A stretch of DNA of 64,000 nucleotides. It comes from Xanthomonas citri pv. mangiferaeindicae. GTDB taxonomy: Bacteria; Pseudomonadota; Gammaproteobacteria; Xanthomonadales; Xanthomonadaceae. The DNA lies in NCBI GenBank assembly GCA_002240395.1, contig CP016836.1, forward strand, positions 1,612,001 through 1,676,000, given 5' to 3'. Each line of letters opens with the position of its first letter. The first letter of the stretch is position 1. Below, one piece after another: positions 1 through 8,380 of the stretch. Made by a program: the position numbers and the translations under genes. The notes beneath the pieces are model-generated. The model was given only the letters and a program-made list of their open reading frames with translations. It ran no database searches and had not been told where the DNA came from.

Positions 1-1644
1 GACCCGGCGAGCGCCGATGCCCGGCTGCAGGCGCTGTTTGAAGCCGCGCGCCATGCCTATGTGTACCTGTTCTACACCGCGCGGTCACCAGGCGAGCGTG
101 CATTCGAGGATCGCCAGACCCAGGTCCGCGACTGGTACAACCATGCCGTCCAGGCGGCCTCGACGCAGCTGTTCGACACCCGCGTGCGTAGTGCGCCGCC
201 GACTGACCGCATCGAGGTCGCCGGCTGGACGCTGCATATGGACGTGACCGGCCTGCGCCTGCCCGGCGGCACGGACATGCCGCAGGAACTGCTGCCGGCC
301 GCGTCGCTGTCGTTCAAGGGCCTGCGCAGCATCTATCGCCGCGATGGCTTCGGCGCCGAGCTGGTGGCGGTGATGGACGACCCGGTGGCCGCCGCCGCGT
401 CGGCCGCGCCCCACGCGCGCGCCGGCCACCGCCCGGACGTGCCGGCATGGAGCGAAATGCCGTCTCCGAGCCTGACCCTGCTGTTCCGCTTTCCGGGCGA
501 GGACGCAGCCGAGGTCCTGGCCACGCGCGAGGTGCTGGCCAGCGCGCACGATCCCTATATCGAGGACACCGTGGTGCTGCGTGGCCAGCCGGTGCCGCTG
601 GCCGCGAACTTCAGCGCCGGCTATGGGCTGTGGCTGGCGCGCTCGGGGTTCGCCGTGCAGTCGCTGCGCACCTTGCTCGGCCGCGAGCGCGGGATCGAAC
701 GCCCGCACCTGTACATGATGCAGCCCTACGATCCGCAGCGCCGCATCGTGCTGATGATCCATGGCCTGGCCAGCAGTCCCGAGGCCTGGGTCAACGTCGC
801 CAACGAGATCATGGGCGACGAGGCGCTGCGCCGGAATTACCAGGTCTGGCAGGTCTACTACCCGACCAACATGCCGATCGCGCTCAACCAGGCCGCGATC
901 CGGCGCCTGGTGATCGACGCGCTGGCGCATGTCGATCCCGGCGGGCAGGCGCCGGCCTCGCACGACATCGTGCTGGTCGGCCACAGCATGGGCGGGGTGA
1001 TCGCGCGATTGTTGGTGTCCTCGTCGGGCGATGCGCTGTGGAACGCGTTCGTCCAGACGCGCGAGATCGAGCCGGCACGGCTGGCGCGGATCCGCCCCCG
1101 GCTCGAGCCGATGCTGCGCTTCGAGCCGCTGCCGCAGGTCGGACGCGCGGTGTTCATCGCCGCGCCGCACCGTGGCACCGAGGTCGCGGGCACCCGGCTG
1201 GGGCGCTGGGTGTCGGGCCTGGTGCGGCTGCCGCTGACCTTGCTCGAGGGCTTCGGCGACGTGATCCAGGCCTTGGCGGGTCACGATGAGGACCGGCGCG
1301 AGGCGCGTTTGCCCAACAGCATCGACAACCTGTCCAAGGACGATCCGTTCGTGCGCGCGGCCGCTCAGTTTCCGATCTCGCCCGCGGTGCGGCTGCACTC
1401 GATCATCGCGCGCCGCAGTGCCGAGGGTGCCCTGGAGGACAGTGACGACGGCCTGGTGCCGTACCCCAGCGCACACCTGCCGGGCGCGCTGTCGGAAAAG
1501 ATCATCGTGTCCGGGCACAGCGTGCAGGAGACGGCGCCAGCGGTTCTGGAGATCCGCCGGATCCTGCATGAGGACATGGCGGAGCGGACGGACACCACGC
1601 CGGCGGAGCCTGCGCGCGAGGCAGTCACCGACCCGGGCGCATGA
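1..1644 (+). CDS. Lipase-like alpha/beta hydrolase, 5' end missing
   Basis: The reading frame is open from base 1 with no start codon, so the gene begins before the window; the GTG at 61 is only the first in-frame start-like codon. About 547 residues are visible. The C-terminal half is an alpha/beta hydrolase: an oxyanion-type HGLASSPEAW motif, then the nucleophile elbow GHSMGG, and a late GHSVQE that could supply the catalytic His. Spacing and motifs resemble PGAP1/lipase-class serine hydrolases acting on esters of lipids. The N-terminal half (about 200 residues) has no motif I recognise. The gene lies just upstream of the Mla operon but is separated from it by about 200 bases holding a possible promoter, so a shared function is not shown. 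Substrate unknown. Confidence 0.8.
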   Translation, partial: DPASADARLQALFEAARHAYVYLFYTARSPGERAFEDRQTQVRDWYNHAVQAASTQLFDTRVRSAPPTDRIEVAGWTLHMDVTGLRLPGGTDMPQELLPAASLSFKGLRSIYRRDGFGAELVAVMDDPVAAAASAAPHARAGHRPDVPAWSEMPSPSLTLLFRFPGEDAAEVLATREVLASAHDPYIEDTVVLRGQPVPLAANFSAGYGLWLARSGFAVQSLRTLLGRERGIERPHLYMMQPYDPQRRIVLMIHGLASSPEAWVNVANEIMGDEALRRNYQVWQVYYPTNMPIALNQAAIRRLVIDALAHVDPGGQAPASHDIVLVGHSMGGVIARLLVSSSGDALWNAFVQTREIEPARLARIRPRLEPMLRFEPLPQVGRAVFIAAPHRGTEVAGTRLGRWVSGLVRLPLTLLEGFGDVIQALAGHDEDRREARLPNSIDNLSKDDPFVRAAAQFPISPAVRLHSIIARRSAEGALEDSDDGLVPYPSAHLPGALSEKIIVSGHSVQETAPAVLEIRRILHEDMAERTDTTPAEPAREAVTDPGA

Positions 1645-1755
1645 CCCGCAGCAGGACAGCCGGCGATCGACCCGGCTCGCGGTCGGCCAGGCCGCGGATG
1701 TCGCCGGCGCATCGCAGATCAGGGGCGCGCACCGCGGTGCGGCGTTCAGGCAGGG

Positions 1756-1781
1756 CTGAATTACTGTACTATTCGGTTCAG
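1756..1781 (+). promoter_or_regulatory. Possible mla operon promoter/operator
   Basis: This is an AT-richer patch in a GC-rich intergenic gap. CTGAA (1756-1760) and TTCAG (1777-1781) form an inverted repeat around a -10-like TACTAT (1767-1772). No good -35 hexamer lies 16-18 bases upstream. It sits about 65 bases before the mlaF start I favour, so it is the best candidate for the operon's promoter and a regulator site, but the call is weak. Confidence 0.3.
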
Positions 1782-1845
1782 TCACTCCGTCTGTGTTCAG
1801 TTGCACTTCGCCACCCTTGACGGGTTTTTAACTTCGGCCGCTTGC

Positions 1846-2646
1846 GTGTCCTTCGATCCTGCCCCCGACATCGCCGTCCGTCTCGACCGGGCCCGCCTCG
1901 ATCGCGGTGGCCGGACCGTGCTCGCGGACATCGACCTGACGGTGCCACGCGGCAGCGTGACCGCGGTGCTGGGCCCGTCGGGGAGCGGCAAGTCGACGCT
2001 GCTCTCGGCACTGACCGGCGAGCTGGTGCCCGCCGCCGGCAAGGTCGAGGTGTTCGGGCGTCCGGTGCCGCAGCGCCAGCGCGCGCTGTTGGAGATGCGC
2101 AAGGGCATCGGTGTGCTGCTGCAGGGCAACGGCCTGCTGACCGATCTGACCGCGGCCGAGAACATCGCGCTGCCGCTGCGCATCCACACCGATCTGCCCA
2201 AGCCGGTGATCGCGCGACTGGTCGACATGAAGCTGCAGGCGGTAGGCCTGCGTGCGGCCGCCGACCTGTACCCGCGTGAGCTGTCGGGCGGCATGGCGCG
2301 CCGCGTCGCGCTGGCCCGCGCGCTGGCGCTCGATCCGCCGCTGATGATCTACGACGAGCCGCTGACCGGCCTGGATCCGATCGCCTCGGGCGTGATCATG
2401 AGCCTGATCGCCCGGCTCAATGCCAGCCTGGGGCTGACCAGCATCGTGGTGACCCACCACGTCCATGAGACGCTGCCAGTCGCCGATCGCGCGGTGGTGA
2501 TCGCCAACGGCCGGATCGTATTCACCGGCACCCCGGCCGCGCTCGAGGCCTCAGAAGACCCGCTGGTGCGGCAGTTCCTGCGCGGCGAGCCCGATGGGCC
2601 GATCGCGTTCGACCGTGCCGACCTCGCCCGGCCGGAGGCCGCATGA
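1846..2646 (+). CDS. mlaF: MlaF, ATPase of the phospholipid transport ABC system
   Basis: MlaF is the cytoplasmic ATPase of the inner-membrane MlaFEDB complex, which moves phospholipids between the inner membrane and the periplasmic carrier MlaC to keep the outer membrane asymmetric. Visible motifs are Walker A GPSGSGKST, Q-loop LLQGNGLL, ABC signature LSGGM, Walker B LMIYDEPLTGLDP and switch His in VVTHHV. The frame extends up to a TTG at 1801, but alignment with usual MlaF length (about 265-270 residues) favours the GTG at 1846, giving 266 residues; no clear ribosome site decides it. It is first in a run mlaF-E-D-C-B-A in one orientation. Confidence 0.93.
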   Translation: MSFDPAPDIAVRLDRARLDRGGRTVLADIDLTVPRGSVTAVLGPSGSGKSTLLSALTGELVPAAGKVEVFGRPVPQRQRALLEMRKGIGVLLQGNGLLTDLTAAENIALPLRIHTDLPKPVIARLVDMKLQAVGLRAAADLYPRELSGGMARRVALARALALDPPLMIYDEPLTGLDPIASGVIMSLIARLNASLGLTSIVVTHHVHETLPVADRAVVIANGRIVFTGTPAALEASEDPLVRQFLRGEPDGPIAFDRADLARPEAA

Positions 2647-2698
2647 CGCGTTCGATCTGCCTGCGTACGACCCGCGGTCGCTGCCCGGGACGCCGTCG

Positions 2699-3442
2699 AT
2701 GACCGCCGCCATCCGCTCGCTCGGCCGCGCCGGGCTGTTCTCGTTGTCGGTGCTGCGCGCCTCCCGGCCGACCGCCGACTTCTTCGCCGAGCTGCTGCGC
2801 GAGGTCTACAAGATCGGCGGCCGTTCGTTGCCGATCATCGCCGTGGGGGGCGCCTTCGTCGGTCTGTCGCTGACGTTGTTGGGTTACCGCGCGCTGGAGA
2901 CCTACGGCGCCAGCAACCAGGTCAGCGTACTGATCGGTCTGGGCCTGTACCGGGAACTGGCGCCGGTGCTGACTGCGCTGCTGTTCGTGGGCCGCGCCGG
3001 CAGTTCGATCGCCGCCGAACTGGGGCTGATGCGCGCGACCGACCAGATCACCGCGCTGGGCCTGATGGCGATCGACCCGGTCGCCAAGGCGGTCGCGCCG
3101 CGATTCTGGGCGGCGGTGATCTGCGTGCCGCTGCTGACCGCGTTCTTCTGCAGCCTGGCGCTGTCGGCGAGCTGGTTCCAGGCGGTCCAGGTACTGGGCA
3201 TCGACAACGGCATGTTCTGGCAGACGATGCAGGATGCGGTCGACTTCCGCGGCGATTTTCTGACCGCGTTCCTGAAGTCGGCGGTGTTCGGCGGCACTGC
3301 GGCGCTGGTCGCGTCCTATGTTGGCTTCCATGCCGAGCCGACGATCGAGGGCACCTCGGTCGCCACCACGCGGGCGGTGGTCAACGCCTCGCTGCTGGTG
3401 CTGATGTTCAACTTCGTGATGTCCGCATTCCTGTTCCGTTGA
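2699..3442 (+). CDS. mlaE: MlaE, permease of the phospholipid transport system
   Basis: This is the membrane subunit of the MlaFEDB transporter (247 residues, usual length about 260). It begins MTAAIRSLGRAG and has an amphipathic N-terminal segment followed by about five hydrophobic segments. The family stretch around GRAGSSIAAELGLM, with the glutamate that lies in the coupling region, is intact. The frame is open upstream into mlaF, but the ATG at 2699 gives the expected length. Gene order and 52-base spacing from mlaF support an operon. Confidence 0.92.
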   Translation: MTAAIRSLGRAGLFSLSVLRASRPTADFFAELLREVYKIGGRSLPIIAVGGAFVGLSLTLLGYRALETYGASNQVSVLIGLGLYRELAPVLTALLFVGRAGSSIAAELGLMRATDQITALGLMAIDPVAKAVAPRFWAAVICVPLLTAFFCSLALSASWFQAVQVLGIDNGMFWQTMQDAVDFRGDFLTAFLKSAVFGGTAALVASYVGFHAEPTIEGTSVATTRAVVNASLLVLMFNFVMSAFLFR

Positions 3443-3509
3443 TGCCCGCTCCGGCGTCCGGTCTTTTCCTTCACCGCCGCGCAGGCGGCCCGCTGCAAAG
3501 GTGACACCC

Positions 3510-4055
3510 ATGACAAGCGCCCGTGGTCCCCGTCTCGAGTTCGCCGTCGGCGCGTTTCTGTTGCTGGCGCTCGGCTCGCTGCTGGTGCTGGCGATCGCCT
3601 CGACCAATGGCAAGTTCGGCTTCGGTCGCGGCGGCACGTACGAACTCACCGCGCGTTTCAGCAATCTCGGCCAGTTGCGCCCCAACGCCCCGGTGAAGAT
3701 CGGCGGCGTGACCATCGGTCGGGTCGACAGGATCGACCTGGACCCGGTGAAGTTCGATTCGATCGCGACCCTGGCGATCGAGGACCGCTACGCCGAGATT
3801 CCGGCCGACACCTCGGCCGCGATCCTGACCGGCGGCCTGCTCGGCGAGAGCTACGTCGGCCTGTCGCCCGGTGGCGACGTCGAATCGCTGCAGCCCGGCG
3901 AGGAGATCGCGTTCACCTCGCCGGCGGTCGACCTGATCCAGATGGTCGGCAAATACATGTTCAGCGGTGGCGGCGATGCCGCGCCGCCGGCGGACGATCC
4001 GCCCGCCGCCGCGTCTCCCGACGCGTCCCCCCGTGACGAAGGAGTGCTCCCATGA
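3510..4055 (+). CDS. mlaD: MlaD, MCE-domain subunit of the phospholipid transporter
   Basis: MlaD is anchored by one N-terminal membrane helix (about residues 11-31) and carries a periplasmic MCE domain (about 38-120) that forms a hexameric ring channelling lipids between MlaE and MlaC. MCE features seen: YELTARFSNLGQLRPNAPVKIGGV and the late ILTGGLLGESYVGLSPGG are typical, although the pieces are only quoted in part here as family landmarks. The ATG at 3510 is preferred over the GTG at 3501 because AAAGG lies eight bases upstream of it. The C-terminal tail is Ala/Pro/Asp rich. The stop overlaps the mlaC start (ATGA). Confidence 0.92.
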   Translation: MTSARGPRLEFAVGAFLLLALGSLLVLAIASTNGKFGFGRGGTYELTARFSNLGQLRPNAPVKIGGVTIGRVDRIDLDPVKFDSIATLAIEDRYAEIPADTSAAILTGGLLGESYVGLSPGGDVESLQPGEEIAFTSPAVDLIQMVGKYMFSGGGDAAPPADDPPAAASPDASPRDEGVLP

Positions 4056-4726
4056 TCCGCATGCCCCTGATCCGCCGTGTGCTGCCGCTGGCGCTGGCCG
4101 CGGCCCTCACCCTGCCGACCGCAACCGTGTTCGCGCAGGCCCGTCCGGCCGCCGCCCCGGCCGCCGACGTCCAGGCCGGTTCGCCGAGCCAGTTGGTGCT
4201 GGCCAACAGCGAACGGGTGCTCAAGACCATCGAGACCCGCCGCGCCGAATTCAGCCGTGACCGCGCCGCGCTGCAGCGCTTCATCACCGGCGAGTTCGAC
4301 ACCATGTTCGACCGCGACTATGCCGCGCGTCAGGTGCTTGGGCGGCATGGCCGCGGCGCCTCGGATGCCGACGTCAAGGCGTTCGGTGACGCGCTGGCCG
4401 AAAACCTGATGCGCCGCTACGGCTCGTCGCTGCTGGACTTCAACACCCAGCTGCGGGTGCGCATCAAGTCCGAGGCGCCGCTGCCGCGTGGCTTGGGCGT
4501 GCGCGTGTCCAGCGAGCTGCTGCGCAGTGGCGGCGAGCCGGTGCCGGTCGATTACCTGATGCGCCAGAGCGGCGGCACCTGGAAGGTGTTCGACGTCATG
4601 GTCGAGGGCGTGTCGTTCGTGCGCACGTTCCGCGAGCAGTTCGACCCCGAGTTGCAGCGCAAGTCGATCCAGCAGGTCGCACGCGAACTGCGCGCCGGCC
4701 AGATCCAGGCCGACGCCGGCCGATGA
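4052..4726 (+). CDS. mlaC: MlaC, periplasmic phospholipid carrier
   Basis: MlaC is the soluble periplasmic shuttle that carries phospholipids between MlaA at the outer membrane and MlaD. The product (224 residues) starts with a clear signal peptide (hydrophobic core LPLALAAALTLP, likely cleavage after VFAQA). The mature part has family landmarks such as FDTMFDRDYAARQVLG and the end region GTWKVFDVMVEGVSFV. It overlaps mlaD by four bases and mlaB by four bases, which suggests translational coupling. Confidence 0.92.
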   Translation: MIRMPLIRRVLPLALAAALTLPTATVFAQARPAAAPAADVQAGSPSQLVLANSERVLKTIETRRAEFSRDRAALQRFITGEFDTMFDRDYAARQVLGRHGRGASDADVKAFGDALAENLMRRYGSSLLDFNTQLRVRIKSEAPLPRGLGVRVSSELLRSGGEPVPVDYLMRQSGGTWKVFDVMVEGVSFVRTFREQFDPELQRKSIQQVARELRAGQIQADAGR

Positions 4727-5013
4727 GCGCGCCTGCTGCCGCCTCGGTCCGGCGCGACGGCGATGCGTTGGCGTTCGCCGGCGCGGTGTCGGCGGCCACC
4801 GTGCCGGCGTTGTGGCCGCGCGTGCAGCCGCTGCGCGCCGGCGCCCGCCAGCTCGACCTGACCGCGGTCACCGCGGTCGACAGCGCCGGGCTCGCGTTGC
4901 TGGCCGAACTGGCCGGGGATGGTGCGCTCACGGTCGACGGCGAACCGCCGGGCCTGGCCGAACTGCGCAGCGCCTACCGGCTGACGCCGGCGCTGACCTA
5001 CGTGCGCGCGTGA
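4723..5013 (+). CDS. mlaB: MlaB, STAS-domain subunit of the phospholipid transporter
   Basis: A small cytoplasmic STAS protein (96 residues) that binds MlaF and is needed for assembly and activity of the MlaFEDB complex. The STAS core is seen as the strand LDLTAVTAVDSAGLALLAEL followed by the helix, with Asp-Ser-Ala-Gly at the position of the regulatory site of STAS proteins. It overlaps mlaC by four bases. Short length and low sequence complexity make family assignment rest partly on position in the operon. Confidence 0.85.
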   Translation: MSAPAAASVRRDGDALAFAGAVSAATVPALWPRVQPLRAGARQLDLTAVTAVDSAGLALLAELAGDGALTVDGEPPGLAELRSAYRLTPALTYVRA

Positions 5014-5104
5014 AGCGCGGCGCGCAGGATGACGGCATGACCGTCGGCGCCCCGGCGACCCACGCCCCTTGATGTTCCATCGGCACCCCCACCGGACTTC
5101 TCCG

Positions 5105-6187
5105 ATGTCGACTCCGCTTCGTACGCTCCGCCCGATCCTGCCGCTGCTGGCCGCGGCCACGCTCGCTGCCTGCGCCGGGACCGGCGCCCCGCGCGATCGT
5201 GTCCCCTCGCCGGTCGCGATCGATGCGCCCGCACCGACCGAGGTACCCGACGCGGCCCAGGCCGAGGCGTCGGAACAGCCGGCCGCACCCGATCAGGCCG
5301 CCGTCGTGGCGGCCTTCGACGATGCCGCGCGCATCGCCGGGGATGCCACGCCCGCGGATGGCACGCCAGTCGCCGGCGCGCCGACCCAGGCCGAACTCGA
5401 CTACGCCGCCCTGTATGGCGAGCAGGTCTACGATCCGGTTGCCGACCCGACGCTGCCGGCCGCCGCGCAGATGCCACGCAGCTACGATCCGTGGGAACCG
5501 TTCAATCGCAAGATGTTCGCGTTCAACAGCGCGGTCGACCGCGGCGTCGCCAAGCCGCTGGCCAAGGCGTACGCGAAGATCGTGCCGCGGGCCGTGCGGC
5601 TGGGCGTGAGCAACTTCTTCAGCAACCTCGGCCAGCCGGTCACCGCGCTCAATGCGCTGCTGCAGGGGCGGCCGAAGGACGCAGGCCAGTCGCTGGGCCG
5701 GTTTGTGGTCAACAGCACGCTGGGCATCGGCGGCATTTTCGACCCGGCCACCGATGCGGAGATCCCGCATCGCGATGCCGATTTCGGCCAGACGCTGGGC
5801 GTGTGGGGCTGGCGCAACTCGCGCTATGTGGAGCTGCCGCTGTTCGGCCCACGCACCTTGCGCGACGGTTTCGGCATGGTCGGCGACGCGCCGCTATCGC
5901 CGCTGCGCCAGCTCAATGACGATACCTGGCGCTACGGCCTGCAGGGCTTGCAACTGGTCGACCTGCGCACGCGGTTGTTCGTCGTCGACAGCATGCGCGA
6001 GGGCGCGACCGACGAATACGCGCTGATCCGCGATGCCTGGATGCAGCGCCGCGCCTACCAGATCGAGTCGGTACGCCGCCATCGCAGCGACGACGACGAC
6101 CTGCCGGATTACCTCTACGAGGACGACGCGATGCCGACCGTGCCGGTCGATGCAATCCCGGTCGTGCCCGGCATCTCCAACCCCTGA
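5105..6187 (+). CDS. mlaA: MlaA/VacJ outer-membrane lipoprotein
   Basis: MlaA sits in the outer membrane with a porin and removes misplaced phospholipids from the outer leaflet, handing them to MlaC. The ATG at 5105 gives a lipoprotein signal with lipobox LAAC (Cys23). A long Ala/Pro/Glu-rich linker (about residues 24-127) precedes the MlaA domain, which begins DPWEPFNRKMFAFN and includes FNSAVDRGVAKP, GRFVVNSTLGIGG and FGPRTLRDG. At 360 residues it is much longer than E. coli MlaA (251), mainly because of the linker and a C-terminal tail. An upstream in-frame TTG at 5069 would break the lipoprotein signal and was not used. Last gene of the operon. Confidence 0.93.
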   Translation: MSTPLRTLRPILPLLAAATLAACAGTGAPRDRVPSPVAIDAPAPTEVPDAAQAEASEQPAAPDQAAVVAAFDDAARIAGDATPADGTPVAGAPTQAELDYAALYGEQVYDPVADPTLPAAAQMPRSYDPWEPFNRKMFAFNSAVDRGVAKPLAKAYAKIVPRAVRLGVSNFFSNLGQPVTALNALLQGRPKDAGQSLGRFVVNSTLGIGGIFDPATDAEIPHRDADFGQTLGVWGWRNSRYVELPLFGPRTLRDGFGMVGDAPLSPLRQLNDDTWRYGLQGLQLVDLRTRLFVVDSMREGATDEYALIRDAWMQRRAYQIESVRRHRSDDDDLPDYLYEDDAMPTVPVDAIPVVPGISNP

Positions 6188-6245
6188 GTCACGGCGGGAG
6201 CTGCACGCGGCCCCGCCGTCGGTCGTCTGGGCCGGACCAACCCGC

Positions 6246-6791
6246 TCACCCCGCCAGCGCGGCCTCGACTGCCGCGCGCAGCCGCGGATCGTCAGCGGTC
6301 ACGTCCGGCGCGAAGCGGTCGACGACGCGGCCGTGGCGATCGATCAGGAACTTCTCGAAATTCCACAGCACGCCCGGCGCCGGGTTGGGGGTCATGCCGT
6401 GGCCGCGCAGGCGTTCGCGCATCGGGCCGTCGCCGGTCGCCTCCGGCCGCGCCGCGGTCAGCGCGGCATACAGCGGATGCGCGTTGGGCCCGGTGACCGC
6501 GATCTTGGAGAACAACGGAAATCCCACGTCGTAGTGGAGCGTGCAGAACTGCTGGATCTCCGCGTCGCTGCCCGGCTCCTGGCCGGCGAAGTCGTTGGCC
6601 GGAAAGCCCAAGATCTCCAGGCCCGCCGCGTGCTTCTCGCGATACAGGGCTTCGAGTCCAGCGTACTGCGGCGTGAGCCCGCACTTGGAGGCCACGTTGA
6701 CCACCAGCAGCGCTTTGCCGGCGTAGGCGCCGAGTGTCGTGGTCCCGCCGTCGATGGTCGTGAGCGGGATGTCGGTCAGTGCTGCGGTCAT
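6246..6791 (-). CDS. Glutathione/thioredoxin peroxidase
   Basis: A Cys-type glutathione peroxidase-family enzyme (181 residues) that reduces hydrogen peroxide and organic hydroperoxides. The peroxidatic Cys is in NVASKCGLTPQY, the catalytic Gln in FAGQEPG and the Trp-Asn pair in VLWNF. A further Cys in IQQFCTLHYDVGFP sits where the resolving Cys of bacterial and yeast enzymes lies, which suggests reduction by thioredoxin. The usual FPCN is FPAN here. The ATG at 6791 gives the family start MTAALTDIPL; an upstream in-frame ATG would add 11 atypical residues. It is convergent with mlaA. Confidence 0.92.
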   Translation of the reverse strand: MTAALTDIPLTTIDGGTTTLGAYAGKALLVVNVASKCGLTPQYAGLEALYREKHAAGLEILGFPANDFAGQEPGSDAEIQQFCTLHYDVGFPLFSKIAVTGPNAHPLYAALTAARPEATGDGPMRERLRGHGMTPNPAPGVLWNFEKFLIDRHGRVVDRFAPDVTADDPRLRAAVEAALAG

Positions 6792-6866
6792 GGCGTGCGT
6801 CGGTAGGTGGGGCGCTCCGATCATGCCATCGCCGCGCGGGCATTGCCGCCGCGTTGCGTGGGCCGG

Positions 6867-8300
6867 TCAGTCCTGCGCGTCGACGCTGTCGTCGAGCGTA
6901 TCGCCCAGCAGCGCCTGCGCGTCGGGGCCGGGCAGCGACTCGACGCCGCGCAGCTGGCGCTCGATCGCGCGCGTGCGCACGCCGGCGGCCTTGATGCTGT
7001 TCTGCACGGTGTCGAGCTGGCTGGTGGCCCGCTCGAGCACGGTCGCGAACTTGCCGAACTCGGTCTTGACCGCGCCCAGCACCTGCCACACCTCGCTCGA
7101 GCGTTTCTCGATCGCCAGCGTGCGAAAGCCCATCTGCAGGCTGTTGAGCAGCGCGGTGATCGTCGTCGGCCCGGCGACCACGATACGGTGCTCGCGCTGC
7201 AGCAGGTCGACCAGACCGGCGCGGCGTATGACCTCGGCGTAAAGCCCCTCGGTCGGCAGGAACATCACCGCGAAGTCGGTCGTGTGCGGCGGGCACACGT
7301 ACTTGTCGCAGATTGATTTCGCCTGCACCCGGATCGCGCGTTCGAGCTGGGCGACCGCGGTCTTCACGGCCTCCGCGTCGCCTTGTTCCTGCGCATCGAG
7401 CAGGCGTTCGTAATCTTCGCGCGGGAACTTCGCATCGACCGGCAGCCACACGACGGCATCGGCGTCGCCGCGGCCCGGCAGGCGGATCGCAAAATCCACG
7501 ATCTCCGCGCCGCCCGGCTTGACCCGCACGCCACGGCCGTACTGGTCCTGCGTCAGCGTCTGCTCGAGGATGTTGTCCAACTGCACCTCGCCCCAGCCGC
7601 CGCGATTCTTGACGTTGCTCAGCACGCGCTTGAGGTCGCCCACGCCGGTTGCCAGTTGTTGCATCTCGCCCAGTCCGCGCTGCACCTGCTCGAGCCGCTC
7701 GGACACCAGCTTGAACGACGCGCCCAGGCGCGCCTCGAGCGTGGTCTGCAGCTTCTCGTCGACCGTCGCGCGCATCTGCTCGAGCTTGGCGGTGTTGTCG
7801 GCCTGCAAGGCGCGCAGCTGCTGCTCAAGCGTGGCGCGCATCTCGCCGATGCGCTGCTCGTTGCGCTGGGTCAACTCGTTCAGGCGCGCGCCGAGCGCAT
7901 CGGCGAACCGCTGCTGCTGGTCCGCGCCCTCGGTACGGGCCTTGCGCGCGTCCTCGCCCAGCGCGGCGCGCAACACGTCGAGGCGTTCGTCGGTGGTGCG
8001 GGTGAACGCATCGAGTCGCGCATCGGTGCGCACGGTGAACTCGTCCAAGCGCTGATCGGTGCGTGCGGCGACCGCCTGCAGCTGCGCGCCGAACGCGTCG
8101 ATGCGCTGCGCCTGCGCCGCAGCGAAGCCATCGAGCTGCTGGCGCAACTCGGCCCGGCCCGCGCGCTGCTCCTCGCGCAGGGCCCGCTCCAGCGCGTCGC
8201 CGCCCGCGCCGGGCCGACGCAACAGCAACACCACGAGCAGGCCCGTCGCGACCGCGACGAGGACGAGGATCAAGGCAAGCAGGACGATATGCGGGTTCAT
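6867..8300 (-). CDS. rmuC: RmuC family DNA recombination limiting protein
   Basis: RmuC proteins limit DNA inversions and rearrangements and carry a nuclease-like fold. The ATG at 8300 gives an N-terminal membrane helix (about residues 5-28, rich in Leu/Val), then a long coiled-coil region (about 40-230, many Arg/Glu/Gln heptads), then the RmuC domain with landmarks such as RGGWGEVQLDNILE, LPVDAKFPREDYERL and FLPTEGLYAEV. The length of 477 residues is normal. It is divergent from the next gene by 80 bases. Confidence 0.93.
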   Translation of the reverse strand: MNPHIVLLALILVLVAVATGLLVVLLLRRPGAGGDALERALREEQRAGRAELRQQLDGFAAAQAQRIDAFGAQLQAVAARTDQRLDEFTVRTDARLDAFTRTTDERLDVLRAALGEDARKARTEGADQQQRFADALGARLNELTQRNEQRIGEMRATLEQQLRALQADNTAKLEQMRATVDEKLQTTLEARLGASFKLVSERLEQVQRGLGEMQQLATGVGDLKRVLSNVKNRGGWGEVQLDNILEQTLTQDQYGRGVRVKPGGAEIVDFAIRLPGRGDADAVVWLPVDAKFPREDYERLLDAQEQGDAEAVKTAVAQLERAIRVQAKSICDKYVCPPHTTDFAVMFLPTEGLYAEVIRRAGLVDLLQREHRIVVAGPTTITALLNSLQMGFRTLAIEKRSSEVWQVLGAVKTEFGKFATVLERATSQLDTVQNSIKAAGVRTRAIERQLRGVESLPGPDAQALLGDTLDDSVDAQD

Positions 8301-8380
8301 CGGTGCCAAGTGTAGCCAGCCCGGTCTCATCCGGTGCGTCGCCGGCTGCCTTCGGGTAGGGTGCGCAAAGGTCGTCGGGG

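Noticed and set aside
85..1806. Long minus-strand frame across the lipase-like gene
   Set aside because: It is Arg/Gln/His-rich, has no motif, and covers a clear plus-strand hydrolase; long antisense frames are common in very GC-rich DNA.
1801..1845. TTG start for MlaF
   Set aside because: It would add 15 residues not typical of MlaF; the GTG at 1846 gives usual length. I keep it as a possibility only.
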